Assembly: GCF_001424045.1 (NCBI RefSeq)
Contig: NZ_LMQB01000001.1
Span: 470,083 to 534,082, forward strand
Origin: Rhizobium sp. Leaf371
GTDB taxonomy: Bacteria > Pseudomonadota > Alphaproteobacteria > Rhizobiales > Rhizobiaceae
Length of the DNA: 64,000 nt
Direction: 5' to 3'
Positions 8,794 through 18,546 of this stretch are shown here, in pieces (positions within the stretch are counted from its first letter, which is position 1; each line of letters starts with the position of its first letter). The position numbers and the translations under genes are program-made. Under the pieces are notes generated by a model. It was not told the DNA's origin, did not search any database, and saw only the letters and a list, made by a program, of their open reading frames with translations.

Positions 8794-8865
8794 GTTTTGT
8801 CTCGCAGGTCTGGCGGTTGTTTTCATTCAGCTAAATTTTACAACCGTTCTTTCTCAGATGCGGTG

Positions 8866-8916
8866 AATGCGGATATCCGCACAGTGCGGTTTGCGATGTG
8901 TCCGGATTTATGCACA
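8866..8916. promoter_or_regulatory. Tandem dyad elements, probable DctD upstream activating sites
   Basis: Site 1 (8866-8883, AATGCGGATATCCGCACA) contains the perfect 14-bp palindrome TGCGGATATCCGCA. Site 2 (8899-8916, TGTCCGGATTTATGCACA) is related, with 12 of 18 positions shared. Their centres are 33 bp apart, about three helical turns, and lie roughly 75-130 bp upstream of the sigma-54 element, where an enhancer-binding protein would act. Tandem DctD sites are established upstream of rhizobial dctA; the assignment of these exact bases is inferred. Confidence 0.75.
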
Positions 8917-8923
8917 ATGGGAC

Positions 8924-10774
8924 ATGCACCATCCGCTACCGAAACCGTCCGTCTCCCGCTCGCGGAAACGCCTCCTCCCCTGGATCGTTCTCGGGGCCTT
9001 GGTGCTTGCGGGCCTTGTCGCGGCGATGGTGGCAGGGTCGTATTTCGGGCGGGAAGATGCGCTGCGGACGCTGGAGGCCCAGGCCCGGACCGATACGAGC
9101 CTCAAAGTTGCGCATTTGCGGGCGGTTCTCGAGCGTCCGCGCGCCTTGCCCATGCTGCTTGCCCGCGATCGCCAACTGGCCGATACGCTGGAGCGACCCG
9201 ATCCGCAGCGGAGCATCAGTCTCGATCGAAAGCTGGAGGAGATCGTCGCGGATACCGATGCCGCCGTGATCTACGTGATCGGGCGCGACGGGATCGCCAT
9301 CGCGTCGAGCAACTGGAAGGAACCGACGAGCTTCGTCGGCAACGACTATACGTTCCGCGAATATTTCAGCAAGGCGATGACGGCGGGCACGGCGGAGCAT
9401 TTCGCCCTTGGTTCGGTCAGCAAGCGCCCGGGTCTTTATATATCCCGGCGGATCGAAGGCGCATCCGGACCGCTCGGCGTGGTCGTTGCGAAAATGGAGT
9501 TCGACCAGATCGAGACCGACTGGCGCAGCGCGGGACGACCCACCTTCGTCACCGACCTGAACGGCGTCGTGCTGATCACCAGCATCCCGTCCTGGCGGTT
9601 CATGGCGATGACGCCGATCGCGTCCGATCGCCTCGCCGCCATCCGCACCAGCCTCCAGTTTGGCGATGCGCCCCTGACGCCGGTGCCGATGACGGTTCTC
9701 GAACCGGTGTCGGCCGGCGTCGAGCGGGTCAGTGCCGTCATGCCGGGGGAGCGTCAGCGGGATTTTCTGCGCCTGGCCGTCGCCGTGCCATCGACGGATT
9801 GGCGGCTCGATTATCTTGTCGAGACGGATGCTGCGGTTGCCGCCGCCGTCCAGAGCAAGCGCCTGCTCGGCCTTGCCATCGTGGTGCCGCTTGCAGCGCT
9901 CGCAGCCGTCCTCACTGCCCGCCGGCAGCAGGCGATCGGTCGGCTGGCGCGGGAACTGGCCGCGCGCGAAGAGCTCGAGCGCCGCGTGCGGGAGCGCACG
10001 GAGGCGCTGACGTCGGCCCGCGACCGGCTGGAGGACGAGATTGCCGGACACCGGGCGACGGAGACGACGCTTCAGGGCGTGCAACAGGAGCTTGTCCATG
10101 CCAACCGGCTTGCCATTCTCGGGCAGGTGGCCGCGGGCGTCGCGCATGAGATCAACCAGCCGCTCGCCACCATCCGCGCCTATGCCGACAATGCCCGTGT
10201 CTTCCTGACGCGGGCACAGCCGGGGCCAGTCGACGAGAATCTCGAAAGCATCGCCGCGCTGACGGATCGTATCGGCAGCATCACCGACGAGCTGAAGACG
10301 TTTTCGCGCAAGGGCCGTGCCCCGGCCGGGCCGGTCTCGGTCCGTGCCATGCTGGAAAGCGCCGTGATGCTGCTGAAGAGCCGGTTTGGCGGGCGGCTCG
10401 ATGCGCTGCAGATCGACTTGCCGGAGGACGCCCTTCTCGTTCTCGGCGATCGTGTGCGGCTGGAGCAGGTGCTGATCAACCTCCTGCAGAATGCGCTGGA
10501 GGCCCTGTCCGGCCGTTCCGATGCCCGGGTGGATGTCGCGGTCGAAACGGAGGGCTGCGATGTCGAACTGCACGTTCGCGACAACGGTCCGGGGATTTCT
10601 CCGGAGATCATGAGCGCTCTGTTCACGCCGTTCAACACGTCCAAGGAGCAGGGGCTCGGCCTCGGGCTCGTCATCTCGCGCGACATTCTGGCGGATTACG
10701 GCGGGCGCATCGCGGTCGAGAGTTCGGATGCGGGCGCGCATTTCACCATTCACCTGAAAAGGGCGACGGTATGA
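8924..10774 (+). CDS. dctB: C4-dicarboxylate sensor histidine kinase DctB
   Basis: About 616 residues. Transmembrane helix 1 (residues ~18-40, [22 protein letters not shown]) and helix 2 (~305-325, [17 protein letters not shown]) bracket a periplasmic double-PDC sensor with the dicarboxylate-binding signature ([24 protein letters not shown]). A coiled-coil linker leads to the dimerisation/phosphoacceptor helix [22 protein letters not shown] (His about 408), followed by the ATPase boxes: N box ([11 protein letters not shown]), G1 (VRDNGPGI) and G2 ([12 protein letters not shown]). ATG 8924 is preferred over starts further upstream because those would place the dyad operator sites inside the coding region. 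DctB senses external C4-dicarboxylates and phosphorylates DctD. The stop overlaps the dctD start. Confidence 0.95.
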   Translation: MHHPLPKPSVSRSRKRLLPWIVLGALVLAGLVAAMVAGSYFGREDALRTLEAQARTDTSLKVAHLRAVLERPRALPMLLARDRQLADTLERPDPQRSISLDRKLEEIVADTDAAVIYVIGRDGIAIASSNWKEPTSFVGNDYTFREYFSKAMTAGTAEHFALGSVSKRPGLYISRRIEGASGPLGVVVAKMEFDQIETDWRSAGRPTFVTDLNGVVLITSIPSWRFMAMTPIASDRLAAIRTSLQFGDAPLTPVPMTVLEPVSAGVERVSAVMPGERQRDFLRLAVAVPSTDWRLDYLVETDAAVAAAVQSKRLLGLAIVVPLAALAAVLTARRQQAIGRLARELAAREELERRVRERTEALTSARDRLEDEIAGHRATETTLQGVQQELVHANRLAILGQVAAGVAHEINQPLATIRAYADNARVFLTRAQPGPVDENLESIAALTDRIGSITDELKTFSRKGRAPAGPVSVRAMLESAVMLLKSRFGGRLDALQIDLPEDALLVLGDRVRLEQVLINLLQNALEALSGRSDARVDVAVETEGCDVELHVRDNGPGISPEIMSALFTPFNTSKEQGLGLGLVISRDILADYGGRIAVESSDAGAHFTIHLKRATV

Positions 10775-12120
10775 GCGACGTCAACGTTCTCCTTGTCGAT
10801 GACGATCCGGACCTGCTGAAGGCAACGCGGCAGACGCTGGAACTCGGAGGCTTCACCGTTCAGGCGGTGTCCTCCGCGCGCGAGGCGCTCCTGGGGCTCG
10901 ACCGGCGCTTTGCGGGCGTCGTCGTCACGGATATCCGCATGCCGCAGATCGACGGGCTGGAGCTGTTCGACCGTGTCCGCCGCATCGACCCGGATATTCC
11001 CGTGATCCTGATGACGGGCCATGGCGATATTCCCATGGCGATCAAGGCGATCCGGGATGGCGCCTATGATTTCCTGCCCAAGCCATATCCGACGGACCGA
11101 TTGGTGCAGGGGGTTTTGAATGCCGGGGAGAAGCGGCGGCTGGTGCTGGAGAACCGCGCGCTGCGGGAGGCCGCGGACGAGGCCCAGGACGGCGGCCTGC
11201 TGATCGGCCAGACACCGGCGATGGAGCGACTGCGCGAAACCATCCGCCAGATCGCCGACACGGATGTGGACGTGCTGATGACCGGCGAGACGGGCAGCGG
11301 CAAGGAGGTCGTGGCGACGCTTTTGCATCGCTGGAGCCGGCGGGCGAAGGGGCACTTCGTCGCGCTGAATTGCGGGGCGCTTCCGGAACAGGTGATCGAG
11401 AGCGAACTCTTCGGCCACGAACCCGGCGCCTTCACCGGCGCGCAGAAGAAGCGGGTCGGACGGATCGAGCATTCGAGCGGCGGCACGCTTTTTCTGGATG
11501 AAATCGAGAGCATGGCGCCGGCGACGCAGGTGCAGATGCTGCGCGTGCTGGAAATGCGCGAGGTGACGCCGCTGGGCACCAACGAGGTGCGCCCGGTCGA
11601 TCTGCGTGTGGTGGCGGCGACGAAGGTCGACCTTGGCGATCCGCGGGCGCGCGGCGATTTTCGCGAGGATCTCTATTACCGACTGAATGTCGTCACCCTC
11701 TCGATCCCGCCGCTGCGCGAGCGCCGCGACGATATTCCCCTGTTGTTCTCGACCTTTGCAGCCCGTGCCGCAGCGCGGTTCAAGCGGGACGTTCCCGCCA
11801 TGACCGACGCCGTGCGCCGCTATCTGGCCGAGCATGACTGGCCGGGCAACGTGCGCGAACTCGGCCATTTCGCGGAGCGAACGGTTTTGGGATTCTCGCC
11901 GGACGGTCCGTCCAGGGGCAGCCTCGATGTGGCCGATGCGGGAACCGGCACGCTGCCGCAGCGAATGGATCGCATCGAAGCGGACTTCATCCGCGCGGCA
12001 CTGCGCGAGACCCAAGGGGATGTGCAGCGCACGATCGAGGCGCTCGGCATTCCCCGCAAGACCTTTTACGACAAGCTGCAACGGTACGGCATCGTACGAA
12101 GTGATTTCGCGACGCGATAA
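10771..12120 (+). CDS. dctD: C4-dicarboxylate response regulator DctD (NtrC family, sigma-54 activator)
   Basis: A 449-residue enhancer-binding response regulator. The receiver domain (1-120) has the acidic pocket VDDDPDLL and phosphoacceptor Asp54 in [13 protein letters not shown]. The AAA+ domain (about 145-370) shows Walker A GETGSGKE, the sigma-54 contact loop [16 protein letters not shown], Walker [10 protein letters not shown], and the R-finger region. A Fis-type helix-turn-helix closes the protein ([27 protein letters not shown]). It shares an ATGA overlap with dctB, so the two are coupled. It should bind the dyad sites at 8866-8916 and activate dctA when phosphorylated. Confidence 0.95.
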   Translation: MSDVNVLLVDDDPDLLKATRQTLELGGFTVQAVSSAREALLGLDRRFAGVVVTDIRMPQIDGLELFDRVRRIDPDIPVILMTGHGDIPMAIKAIRDGAYDFLPKPYPTDRLVQGVLNAGEKRRLVLENRALREAADEAQDGGLLIGQTPAMERLRETIRQIADTDVDVLMTGETGSGKEVVATLLHRWSRRAKGHFVALNCGALPEQVIESELFGHEPGAFTGAQKKRVGRIEHSSGGTLFLDEIESMAPATQVQMLRVLEMREVTPLGTNEVRPVDLRVVAATKVDLGDPRARGDFREDLYYRLNVVTLSIPPLRERRDDIPLLFSTFAARAAARFKRDVPAMTDAVRRYLAEHDWPGNVRELGHFAERTVLGFSPDGPSRGSLDVADAGTGTLPQRMDRIEADFIRAALRETQGDVQRTIEALGIPRKTFYDKLQRYGIVRSDFATR

Positions 12121-12330
12121 AGGTGAGATTTCGACCCTAAATTTGGGACGTCTTAAGCCTGTTTGAAGGTTTGGTGGATAGCGTAGGGTTCGTCATTGGC
12201 GGAGCCCGTACCGGGGCCTCTCGCCGATGACCTCACATCTTTTCCCGCGCAGTCAGCCGATAGGGTGCCTGCCAATCCGATCTCCCGACCGTCGCGCGCT
12301 TCGCCGCGATGCGGTCGCCATGAGGCATCC

Positions 12331-15117
12331 ATGCTCCGTGTTCTCTCCTGCATGTCACTCGAGCATGATGTGCGTCTGGTCGTTCTGGCGGCTCTTCTCT
12401 GCCTTGTCTCCTGCGCTTCGGCCATGATGCTGCTGAAGCGGGCGCATCGCGCGGACGGTTTTGCCCGGTGGATCTGGCTCGCTGCCGCCGGCATTTCAGG
12501 CGGCTTCGGTATCTGGGCGACGCATTTCGTCGCAATGCTTGCCTATGAGGCTGCGCAGGTGCTCGGTTACGACCCGTCGCGCACGCTGGCATCGCTCGCC
12601 ATCTCGATCGTCACCACGTTTCTCGCCGTCGCCGTCGCGACCTTGCTTGCGGGCCGCGCGGCCTATGTCATGGCCGGGCTGCTCTTCGGTCTCGGCGTCT
12701 CCACCATGCATTTCGTCGGCATGACGGCCATCGAGTTCCCGGGCGAGATCCTCTGGGACGTCCATCTCGTCTGGAGTGCCATCCTTTTTGCCGTGCTCTT
12801 CTCCGTTGCGGGATTTGCAGCCGTCCGGCACGGGCGTTGGGGCGCAAGGCGGCTGGCCTCTGCGGCGAGCTTTCTGGCGCTCGGCATCGTCTCCATGCAT
12901 TTCACCTCGATGGGCGGCGTGACCATGACGCCGGTCGCGGACTCGCCCTTGCCATCGAACCTCCTGTCGCCGGCCCTCATGGTGATCGTCATCGTCGCGA
13001 CCGCGACGTCGCTGTTGTTCTCCGTGCTCGCGGCCGCGCTGTTTGCGAGCCGCACCGAAACGGCGACCCTCGCCACGAACGCGCGGTTTCGGCATCTTGT
13101 GCAGGGGGTCAGCGATTACGCCATCTATCTGCTCGATCCCGCCGGCTTCGTCACCAACTGGAATGTCGGCGCACAGCGTCTGAAGGGCTATGTCGATCGC
13201 GAGATCGTGGGCCGGAATTTTGCGCTCTTCTACTCGGAGGAGGATCGTCGCGCACGAGCGCCGGAACAGGCGCTCGAAACGGCACTCCTCACGGGCAAGT
13301 TCGAGACGAACGGATGGCGCTACCGCAAGGATGGAACCAGGTTCTGGGCCTCCGTCGTCATCGATCCGATCTACGACGAGCACAAGGTCCATATCGGCTT
13401 TGCCAAGATCACGCGGGACTGCACGGAGGCAACCGACAGTGCGGCGCGCCTGCTGGATGTCACCAACAACCTCTCGATCGCGCTCAACACGATGGGGCAC
13501 GGGATCGCGCTGTTCGACGCGAACGAGAAGCTCATTCTCCATAACGAGCTGTTCCGGGAGATCATCGCGTTTCCGCCCTCGCTCAATATCGTCGGGCGGA
13601 GCTTCCATTCGCTCTGCTACGAGCGCTTCAAGACCGATCAGACCGGATCGACGAATGCGGACGGGCTCTATGCGCTCCATCGCGCGCTGTTCATGGCTCC
13701 CGCTGGTGGCGAGACGGCGCGGGAGGTGGCCAACGGCCGGAACATCCGCACCGTGCATCGCCCGACGGGCGACGGCTCCTTCGTGATGACGCTGGAAGAC
13801 ATCACGGATCGCGTGCATGCCGAAGCAAAGATCCGGCATCTAGCGCGGCATGATGCCCTGACGGGCCTTGCGAACCGCCACCAGTTCGCCGAACGGCTGG
13901 ACGCCGCCATCGACAGCGTCAGCGGGTTGGAGAAGGTCGCCGCGATCTGCATCGACCTTGACGAGTTCAAGGAGATCAACGACCGTTACGGCCATGCGAT
14001 GGGCGACAAGGTTCTCTATGAGCTTGCCGGACGGATGCAGCGGCTGGTCGGTGAGAACGAGGCCGTGGGTCGCTTCGGCGGCGACGAATTCGTCGCCTTC
14101 AAGCGCTTCCTGGAGGACAAGGACCTCGAGGATTTCATCGGGCGGCTGTTCCGGGCACTGAACGAGCGCATCGTCATCGACACGACCGAGATCCTGCCCG
14201 GTGCCAGCATCGGCGTCTCGATCTATCCGCTGGATGCGCCGGATCGCGAGAAGCTTTTGAACAATGCCGACATGGCGATGTATCGATCCAAGGCACAGCC
14301 CGACCAGCGCATCAGCTTCTACGAGGCGGCGATGGACGAAGCGGCGCGCGAGCGTCGTGCCATCGGGCGCGACCTCGGCGTGGCGCTCGAAGAGAAACAG
14401 TTCTTTCTCGTCTATCAGGTTCAGAAATGCGCGCGCACCCGCAAGACGACCGGCTACGAGGTGCTTCTGCGCTGGCGGCATCCCCGACGGGGGCTGATCT
14501 CGCCGGCGACGTTCATCCCCATTGCCGAGGAATGCGGACTGATCTCCGCCATCGGCGACTGGGTTCTGGAGGAGGGCTGCCGGGAGGCTGCCGAATGGAA
14601 TCTCGGTCACAAGATCGCGGTCAATCTTTCCCCCTTGCAATTGGGCGATGTCGCGCTGGTGGACAAGGTCCGTTCCGCGCTGCTGCGCACGGGTCTCTCG
14701 CCGTCGCGCCTGGAGCTGGAGGTCACCGAAAGCGCCATCATCGGCGACAAGGGCAGGGCGCTGCACATCCTTCGCCAGATCCGCGCGATGGGCGTGACGA
14801 TCGCGATCGACGATTTCGGCACCGGCTATTCCTCGCTTGAAACGCTGCGGGCGTTCCCCTTCGACAAGATCAAGCTCGACCGGAGCTTCGTCCAGGATTT
14901 CGACGGCCGCCAATCGCGCGCGTTCATCCGCGCCATCGTGGCGCTCGGCAACAGCCTCGATGTCACGATTCTTGCAGAGGGTGCCGAGACCGAGGACCAG
15001 CTCGACGTGCTGGTTGCCGAAGGCTGCGATGAAGTGCAGGGTTTCCTCTTCGGCCGTCCCTGCCCGATCTCGGAGCTCGCCGATCTGTCGCTCGATCGTC
15101 CGGCACTTACCGCCTGA
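12331..15117 (+). CDS. MHYT-PAS-GGDEF-EAL membrane protein (cyclic-di-GMP turnover)
   Basis: About 928 residues from ATG 12331, chosen because it directly precedes the first membrane helix. Order: MHYT-type seven-helix sensor (about 10-235, with the His-containing motifs WATHFVAML, TMHFVGMTA and SMHFTSMGG thought to bind a metal or diatomic gas); a PAS domain (about 250-370); a second PAS-like region (372-500); GGDEF (about 505-670, with intact RFGGDEF); and EAL (about 675-915). The EAL signature is EVLLRW instead of EALLRW, but the other catalytic positions are present (NLSPLQL, ELEVTES, IDDFGTGYSSL, KLDRSF, LAEGAET). It could make or degrade c-di-GMP; the direction cannot be told from sequence. 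It ends before a bidirectional terminator shared with the chemoreceptor gene. Confidence 0.92.
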   Translation: MLRVLSCMSLEHDVRLVVLAALLCLVSCASAMMLLKRAHRADGFARWIWLAAAGISGGFGIWATHFVAMLAYEAAQVLGYDPSRTLASLAISIVTTFLAVAVATLLAGRAAYVMAGLLFGLGVSTMHFVGMTAIEFPGEILWDVHLVWSAILFAVLFSVAGFAAVRHGRWGARRLASAASFLALGIVSMHFTSMGGVTMTPVADSPLPSNLLSPALMVIVIVATATSLLFSVLAAALFASRTETATLATNARFRHLVQGVSDYAIYLLDPAGFVTNWNVGAQRLKGYVDREIVGRNFALFYSEEDRRARAPEQALETALLTGKFETNGWRYRKDGTRFWASVVIDPIYDEHKVHIGFAKITRDCTEATDSAARLLDVTNNLSIALNTMGHGIALFDANEKLILHNELFREIIAFPPSLNIVGRSFHSLCYERFKTDQTGSTNADGLYALHRALFMAPAGGETAREVANGRNIRTVHRPTGDGSFVMTLEDITDRVHAEAKIRHLARHDALTGLANRHQFAERLDAAIDSVSGLEKVAAICIDLDEFKEINDRYGHAMGDKVLYELAGRMQRLVGENEAVGRFGGDEFVAFKRFLEDKDLEDFIGRLFRALNERIVIDTTEILPGASIGVSIYPLDAPDREKLLNNADMAMYRSKAQPDQRISFYEAAMDEAARERRAIGRDLGVALEEKQFFLVYQVQKCARTRKTTGYEVLLRWRHPRRGLISPATFIPIAEECGLISAIGDWVLEEGCREAAEWNLGHKIAVNLSPLQLGDVALVDKVRSALLRTGLSPSRLELEVTESAIIGDKGRALHILRQIRAMGVTIAIDDFGTGYSSLETLRAFPFDKIKLDRSFVQDFDGRQSRAFIRAIVALGNSLDVTILAEGAETEDQLDVLVAEGCDEVQGFLFGRPCPISELADLSLDRPALTA

Positions 15118-15157
15118 AACCGCCCCCGTCCGGAAACAGGCATGAGAGACGCATAAA

Positions 15158-15184
15158 AAAGCCCGGTCTCAGCAACCGGGCTTT
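15158..15184. terminator. Bidirectional rho-independent terminator
   Basis: AAAGCCCGGT pairs with ACCGGGCTTT around CTCAGCA, with A-rich and T-rich flanks. It lies between the convergent GGDEF/EAL and chemoreceptor genes. Confidence 0.85.
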
Positions 15185-15221
15185 CGTTCGATGGCAGCGC
15201 GAAAGCCGTTCGCCTCACGCG

Positions 15222-16943
15222 TCAGGCGCTCTTGCGAAGTCTCCCTTCGCCCTGTTCCGCGTTGTGACGGTCCGGCTTGAAGGTGCCGGGTTCGCGAATG
15301 GTGGTTCGGCGGTTCAGCTGGAAACGGCAGACGAGATCGGCAAGCACGGCTGCGCCCTGCGCCAGGGTGTGGCTCAGTTCCGTGGTGCGCGCGACCATGG
15401 CGGCGTTTTCCTGGGTCATCCTGTCGAGATTGTTGACCGAGGCGCTGATGTCGCCAAGGCCGGTGGTCTGGTCCGAGGTCGCGGCGGCGATCGCATCGAT
15501 GTTCTCGTTGATGGCGGCCACGAAAACCTCGATCTCGGTCAGTGCCCTGCCGGTATCGCCGACGAGGCGGACGCCTTCGACGACTTCGTTGGAGGCGTTC
15601 GAGATGAGGCCCTTGATTTCCTTTGCGGCGCGCGCCGACCGTTGGGCGAGTTCGCGGACCTCCTGGGCGACCACGGCAAAGCCGCGACCCGCTTCACCGG
15701 CACGGGCCGCCTCGACTCCGGCGTTCAGCGCCAGCAGGTTGGTCTGGAAGGCAATCTCGTCGATGACGCCGATGATGTGGCCGATCGAGGCCGAGGCGGT
15801 TTCGATCCGCTGCATGGCCGCCACGGTGTCGCTGACCACCATTGCCGAATGGCCGGCCTGCTCCTTTGCCTGCTTCACGAGATTGCGCGTGTCCTGCACG
15901 CGTTCGTTCGACTGGCGGACCGTGACGGTGATCTGTTCCAGCGCCGATGACGTTTCTTCGAGCGCAGTGGCCTGTGCATGGGTCCGCTCGGCAAGAATGT
16001 CGGACGCTTGACGCATCGTATGGCTGTGGCCGTTCAAATTCTCGGTTTGCCCGAGCACATCGACCAGTGTCTGCTGGAAGCCGCCGATCGACAGGTTGAA
16101 GTCGTGGCGCAGCTGTTCGAATTCCCGCGTGAACGGGCGGTCGAGCGTCTGGCGGATATTGGCCTGTGCCAGACGGCCGAGACCGGCGCCCAGTTCCTCG
16201 ACGGCGCGGACCCGCTCGGTCATGTCGGTCGCAAACTTCACGACCTTGATGACGCGGCCGCTGTCGTCGACGATCGGGTTATAGGTCGCCTGGATATGCA
16301 CGCGACGGCCGTCCTTACCGAGACGCAGGAACTGGTCGGTCACGAAGGCGCCGCCGGCGAGGTGTTCCCAAAAGGTCCGGTAGGCTGCCGACTGCACATA
16401 GTCAGGTTCGCAGAAGATCGCATGGTGTCGGCCCACGATCTCCTCCAGCTGGTAGCCGAGGACCGAAAGGAAGTTCTCGTTCGCGGTGACGATCTGCCCC
16501 CCGGGCGTAAACTCGATGACGGCCTGCGCGCGCGACAAGGCGTCGAGCTTGCCCTTGTCGCTGAGGCTGGTGATCTTCGATTGAGTGATATCGGTCGCAA
16601 ATTTCACGACCTTGACCGGGCGCTTTCCCTTGAAGACGGGATTGTACGATGCCTCGATCCAGACCTCGCGACCGCCTTTGCCGAGCCGCTTGTACTGCGC
16701 CTGCTGAAACGTGCCGTCTGCAAGCGCACGCCAGAAGGCGACATAGGACGGGGAGCGCGCTTCGTCCGGCAGAACGAACATACTGTGATGGCGCCCAACG
16801 ATCTCCTTGCTGTCGTAGCCCATGGCACGGCAGAAATTGGCATTTGCGCGCAGAATCTTGCCCGTGAGATCGAATTCGATAATCGCTTGCGACTGGTTGA
16901 GCGCTTGCATGATGGCGCTATCGGACAGGGAGAAAATCGACAT
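15222..16943 (-). CDS. Soluble methyl-accepting chemotaxis protein with two PAS domains
   Basis: A 573-residue protein without transmembrane segments. Two consecutive PAS/PAC units (about 10-120 and 130-245) each end in KVVKFATDIT or KVVKFATDMT and share the motif GYxxxEIVGRHHxxF. The C-terminal signalling domain contains the conserved hairpin tip IDEIAFQTNLLALNAGVEAARAGEAGRGFAVVAQEVRELAQRSARAAKEIKGLI that contacts CheA and CheW. The architecture is typical of rhizobial cytoplasmic energy or redox chemoreceptors of the Aer-like type. No HAMP domain is present, and no C-terminal CheR-binding pentapeptide is seen. It stands alone on the minus strand. Confidence 0.93.
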   Translation of the reverse strand: MSIFSLSDSAIMQALNQSQAIIEFDLTGKILRANANFCRAMGYDSKEIVGRHHSMFVLPDEARSPSYVAFWRALADGTFQQAQYKRLGKGGREVWIEASYNPVFKGKRPVKVVKFATDITQSKITSLSDKGKLDALSRAQAVIEFTPGGQIVTANENFLSVLGYQLEEIVGRHHAIFCEPDYVQSAAYRTFWEHLAGGAFVTDQFLRLGKDGRRVHIQATYNPIVDDSGRVIKVVKFATDMTERVRAVEELGAGLGRLAQANIRQTLDRPFTREFEQLRHDFNLSIGGFQQTLVDVLGQTENLNGHSHTMRQASDILAERTHAQATALEETSSALEQITVTVRQSNERVQDTRNLVKQAKEQAGHSAMVVSDTVAAMQRIETASASIGHIIGVIDEIAFQTNLLALNAGVEAARAGEAGRGFAVVAQEVRELAQRSARAAKEIKGLISNASNEVVEGVRLVGDTGRALTEIEVFVAAINENIDAIAAATSDQTTGLGDISASVNNLDRMTQENAAMVARTTELSHTLAQGAAVLADLVCRFQLNRRTTIREPGTFKPDRHNAEQGEGRLRKSA

Positions 16944-17264
16944 TCGGCTGGGATCGCTTCTGACAGGAGAACGGGTGGGCGGTTCACCCCGAAAATAGGG
17001 TGTGAATTTAAATTATCTTTTAATTTCAATTGAGTTCGTACGGTAACGCACGGAAAATCCTGCGATGTCTGCGAAGCGCTCGTCTCTGCAGCGCATGGTT
17101 CTTGCAGAATTCCGAGCAGGGCATTTGAAGTTGCGCGGGAGCGCCCGGGGACACTGAACGGCGGTGTATGTAACCCTTTTGCGACAATCGAAAGGAGGGG
17201 AGCCTTGTGCCGCGGCAAACACTCTCCATATGCAATAGAGAGCGAACACGGGAGACGAAGGACG
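16944..17264. other. Intergenic region, 321 bp
   Basis: Between the divergent chemoreceptor and DUF4112 genes. The stretch 17005-17040 is markedly A/T-rich (TTTAAATTATCTTTTAATTT) and probably carries promoter elements for the chemoreceptor. No gene, RNA or clear operator is seen. Confidence 0.5.
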
Positions 17265-17672
17265 ATGCCAAGCACAGCCTATGCGGCAGACTTCACGCGC
17301 GCCGCCGACGATGTCGGGCGTGCCGAACGCCTGCGGCGTCTGCGCCGGTTGGCAAAGCTCGCGCGGATCATGGACACCGCCGTCGGCATCCCCGGAACAC
17401 GGTTCCGCTTCGGTGCGGACGCCCTTCTAGGCCTTGTTCCGGTCGTCGGCGATGCCAGCGGCGCGATCATCGGTCTTGCGATCGTCAACGAGGCCCGGCG
17501 GCTCGGCGTGCCGAAGCGAAAGCTCGCGCGGATGCTGTATAATCTCGGCGTAGACGCGACCGTCGGTGCCGTTCCCTTGGTCGGCGATGTCTTCGACGTC
17601 TACTTCAAAGCCCACAAGAGAAATATCCGGGTGATCATGGATCACTTCGAGATCAGCGATCGCGATCTCTAA
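17265..17672 (+). CDS. DUF4112 domain protein
   Basis: A 135-residue protein matching the DUF4112 pattern: RLRRLAKLMDxxxxIPGTxxRFGxDxLLGLVPxxGD followed by a paired hydrophobic segment and VGDVFDVxFKAxxRN. Here these read RIMDTAVGIPGTRFRFGADALLGLVPVVGDASGAIIG and VPLVGDVFDVYFKAHKRN. Two hydrophobic hairpins suggest peripheral or re-entrant membrane association. The function of the family is unknown. ATG 17265 is chosen because GAAGGA lies directly upstream and the conserved region begins soon after it. Confidence 0.82.
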   Translation: MPSTAYAADFTRAADDVGRAERLRRLRRLAKLARIMDTAVGIPGTRFRFGADALLGLVPVVGDASGAIIGLAIVNEARRLGVPKRKLARMLYNLGVDATVGAVPLVGDVFDVYFKAHKRNIRVIMDHFEISDRDL

Positions 17673-17780
17673 TCGCGCAAACGTCCCGTATTCCGGTCAT
17701 TTTAGACATATTGCGAACAAATGATGGAACCAGTTTGACTCTGCTTCCATTCCGAGGAGTCTGAAAAAGGAGAAGAGATC

Positions 17781-17987
17781 ATGCCCATGTCGAAGCAGGC
17801 CATTCCGGTCGCGCAATCGAACGTCGTCACGGCCCGCGAAGCGCTGGAGCCGCTGTTCGTGAAGCTGGAAGTGGAAACGGATGCGCGCCTGATAAGGGCG
17901 GCCGTCGGCGCCGGCTGGACAGCGGAGGAAGCGGTCGCCGCGATCGACGATCTGCGGCGTCAGGACGTCGCGCCGTCGCGCCATTGA
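17781..17987 (+). CDS. Small hypothetical protein (68 aa)
   Basis: I do not recognise this family. A strong purine-rich ribosome site (AAAAAGGAGAAGAG) ends five bases before ATG 17781, and codon use resembles the neighbours, so the gene is probably real. The product has no signal peptide or membrane segment. It looks helical, with an acidic middle (LEPLFVKLEVETDARLIRAAV) and a region WTAEEAVAAIDDLRRQ resembling a UBA-like three-helix surface. A GGAAC element at 17726-17730 with CATT 17 bases downstream is a weak resemblance to an EcfG stress promoter. Confidence 0.6.
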   Translation: MPMSKQAIPVAQSNVVTAREALEPLFVKLEVETDARLIRAAVGAGWTAEEAVAAIDDLRRQDVAPSRH

Positions 17988-18046
17988 GTGGTCCCGGCAT
18001 GCGTTCTTCGTGGCAAGAGCGCGTTTCTTGCCGGCGAACGTAACAA

Positions 18047-18067
18047 AGGCCGGGTTTGCCCCGGCCT
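18047..18067. terminator. Bidirectional terminator-like hairpin
   Basis: AGGCCGGG and CCCGGCCT form an 8-bp stem around TTTGC. T-rich sequence follows on both strands, between the convergent small genes at 17781 and 18310. Confidence 0.6.
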
Positions 18068-18121
18068 CCTCGTTCTTTTAACATCCGCAACCGCGTCATC
18101 AGCGGGCTGGACTTATGCCCG

Positions 18122-18310
18122 CTAGTGCTGGGTTTCGGACTGCGGGTCCGAATAATCCCAGTTCTTGCGGGCGAACTGGATGGCCGCTGCCTCTGCGCTT
18201 TCCTTCGTTCTGAAGCGCTCCGCGAGCACATGGCTCCGGTTGCGGCACTGGAGCAGGACCGTTCCGCTTCTGAAGTCGTATTGCACTCTCAGATGATCCG
18301 ACGTTTCCAT
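18122..18310 (-). CDS. Small hypothetical protein (62 aa)
   Basis: The minus strand has GGGAGGA followed by three consecutive ATG codons; the third (18310) has the best spacing (seven bases) and gives METSDHLRVQYDFRSGTVLLQ and so on, 62 residues. The protein is soluble and has a mixed beta-then-helix appearance (VQYDFRSGTVLLQCRNRSHVLAERFRTKESAEAAAIQFARKNW). It looks like a compact two-strand/one-helix fold with a conserved-looking Trp. I do not recognise the family. Upstream in-frame starts reach 18451 but lack a ribosome site. Confidence 0.5.
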   Translation of the reverse strand: METSDHLRVQYDFRSGTVLLQCRNRSHVLAERFRTKESAEAAAIQFARKNWDYSDPQSETQH

Positions 18311-18546
18311 CATCATTCCTCCCATAGGCTTCGGCGACTCCTCATCGCAGTTGTAAATGTATGCGATCATGCGACCGACGCAAGGAAACTTAACCGTAAA
18401 TACATTCACGGTTTCATGATCGGAACCTCGATCGCTGAATAAGTGTATCATTTGTTATCTCGTTTACCGCGCTGCTTCACGCACTATTGAAAGCAATCGC
18501 TTACGATCATCGAGCGCCGCCAGATACGGCGCCTGGGGTCGTTATC

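Noticed and set aside
8867-8923. Upstream start for dctB giving an N-terminal extension
   Set aside because: It would place the palindromic regulatory sites inside the coding sequence and adds residues unlike the family start.
7300-10149. Very long open frame on the plus strand across dctA and into dctB
   Set aside because: It is antisense to the unmistakable dctA and out of frame with dctB. The translation is Arg/Gly/Asp-rich without any domain pattern. High GC creates such long shadow frames.
17726-17751. EcfG promoter before the small gene at 17781
   Set aside because: GGAAC is present but the -10 element reads CATT instead of CGTT, too weak to list as a site.
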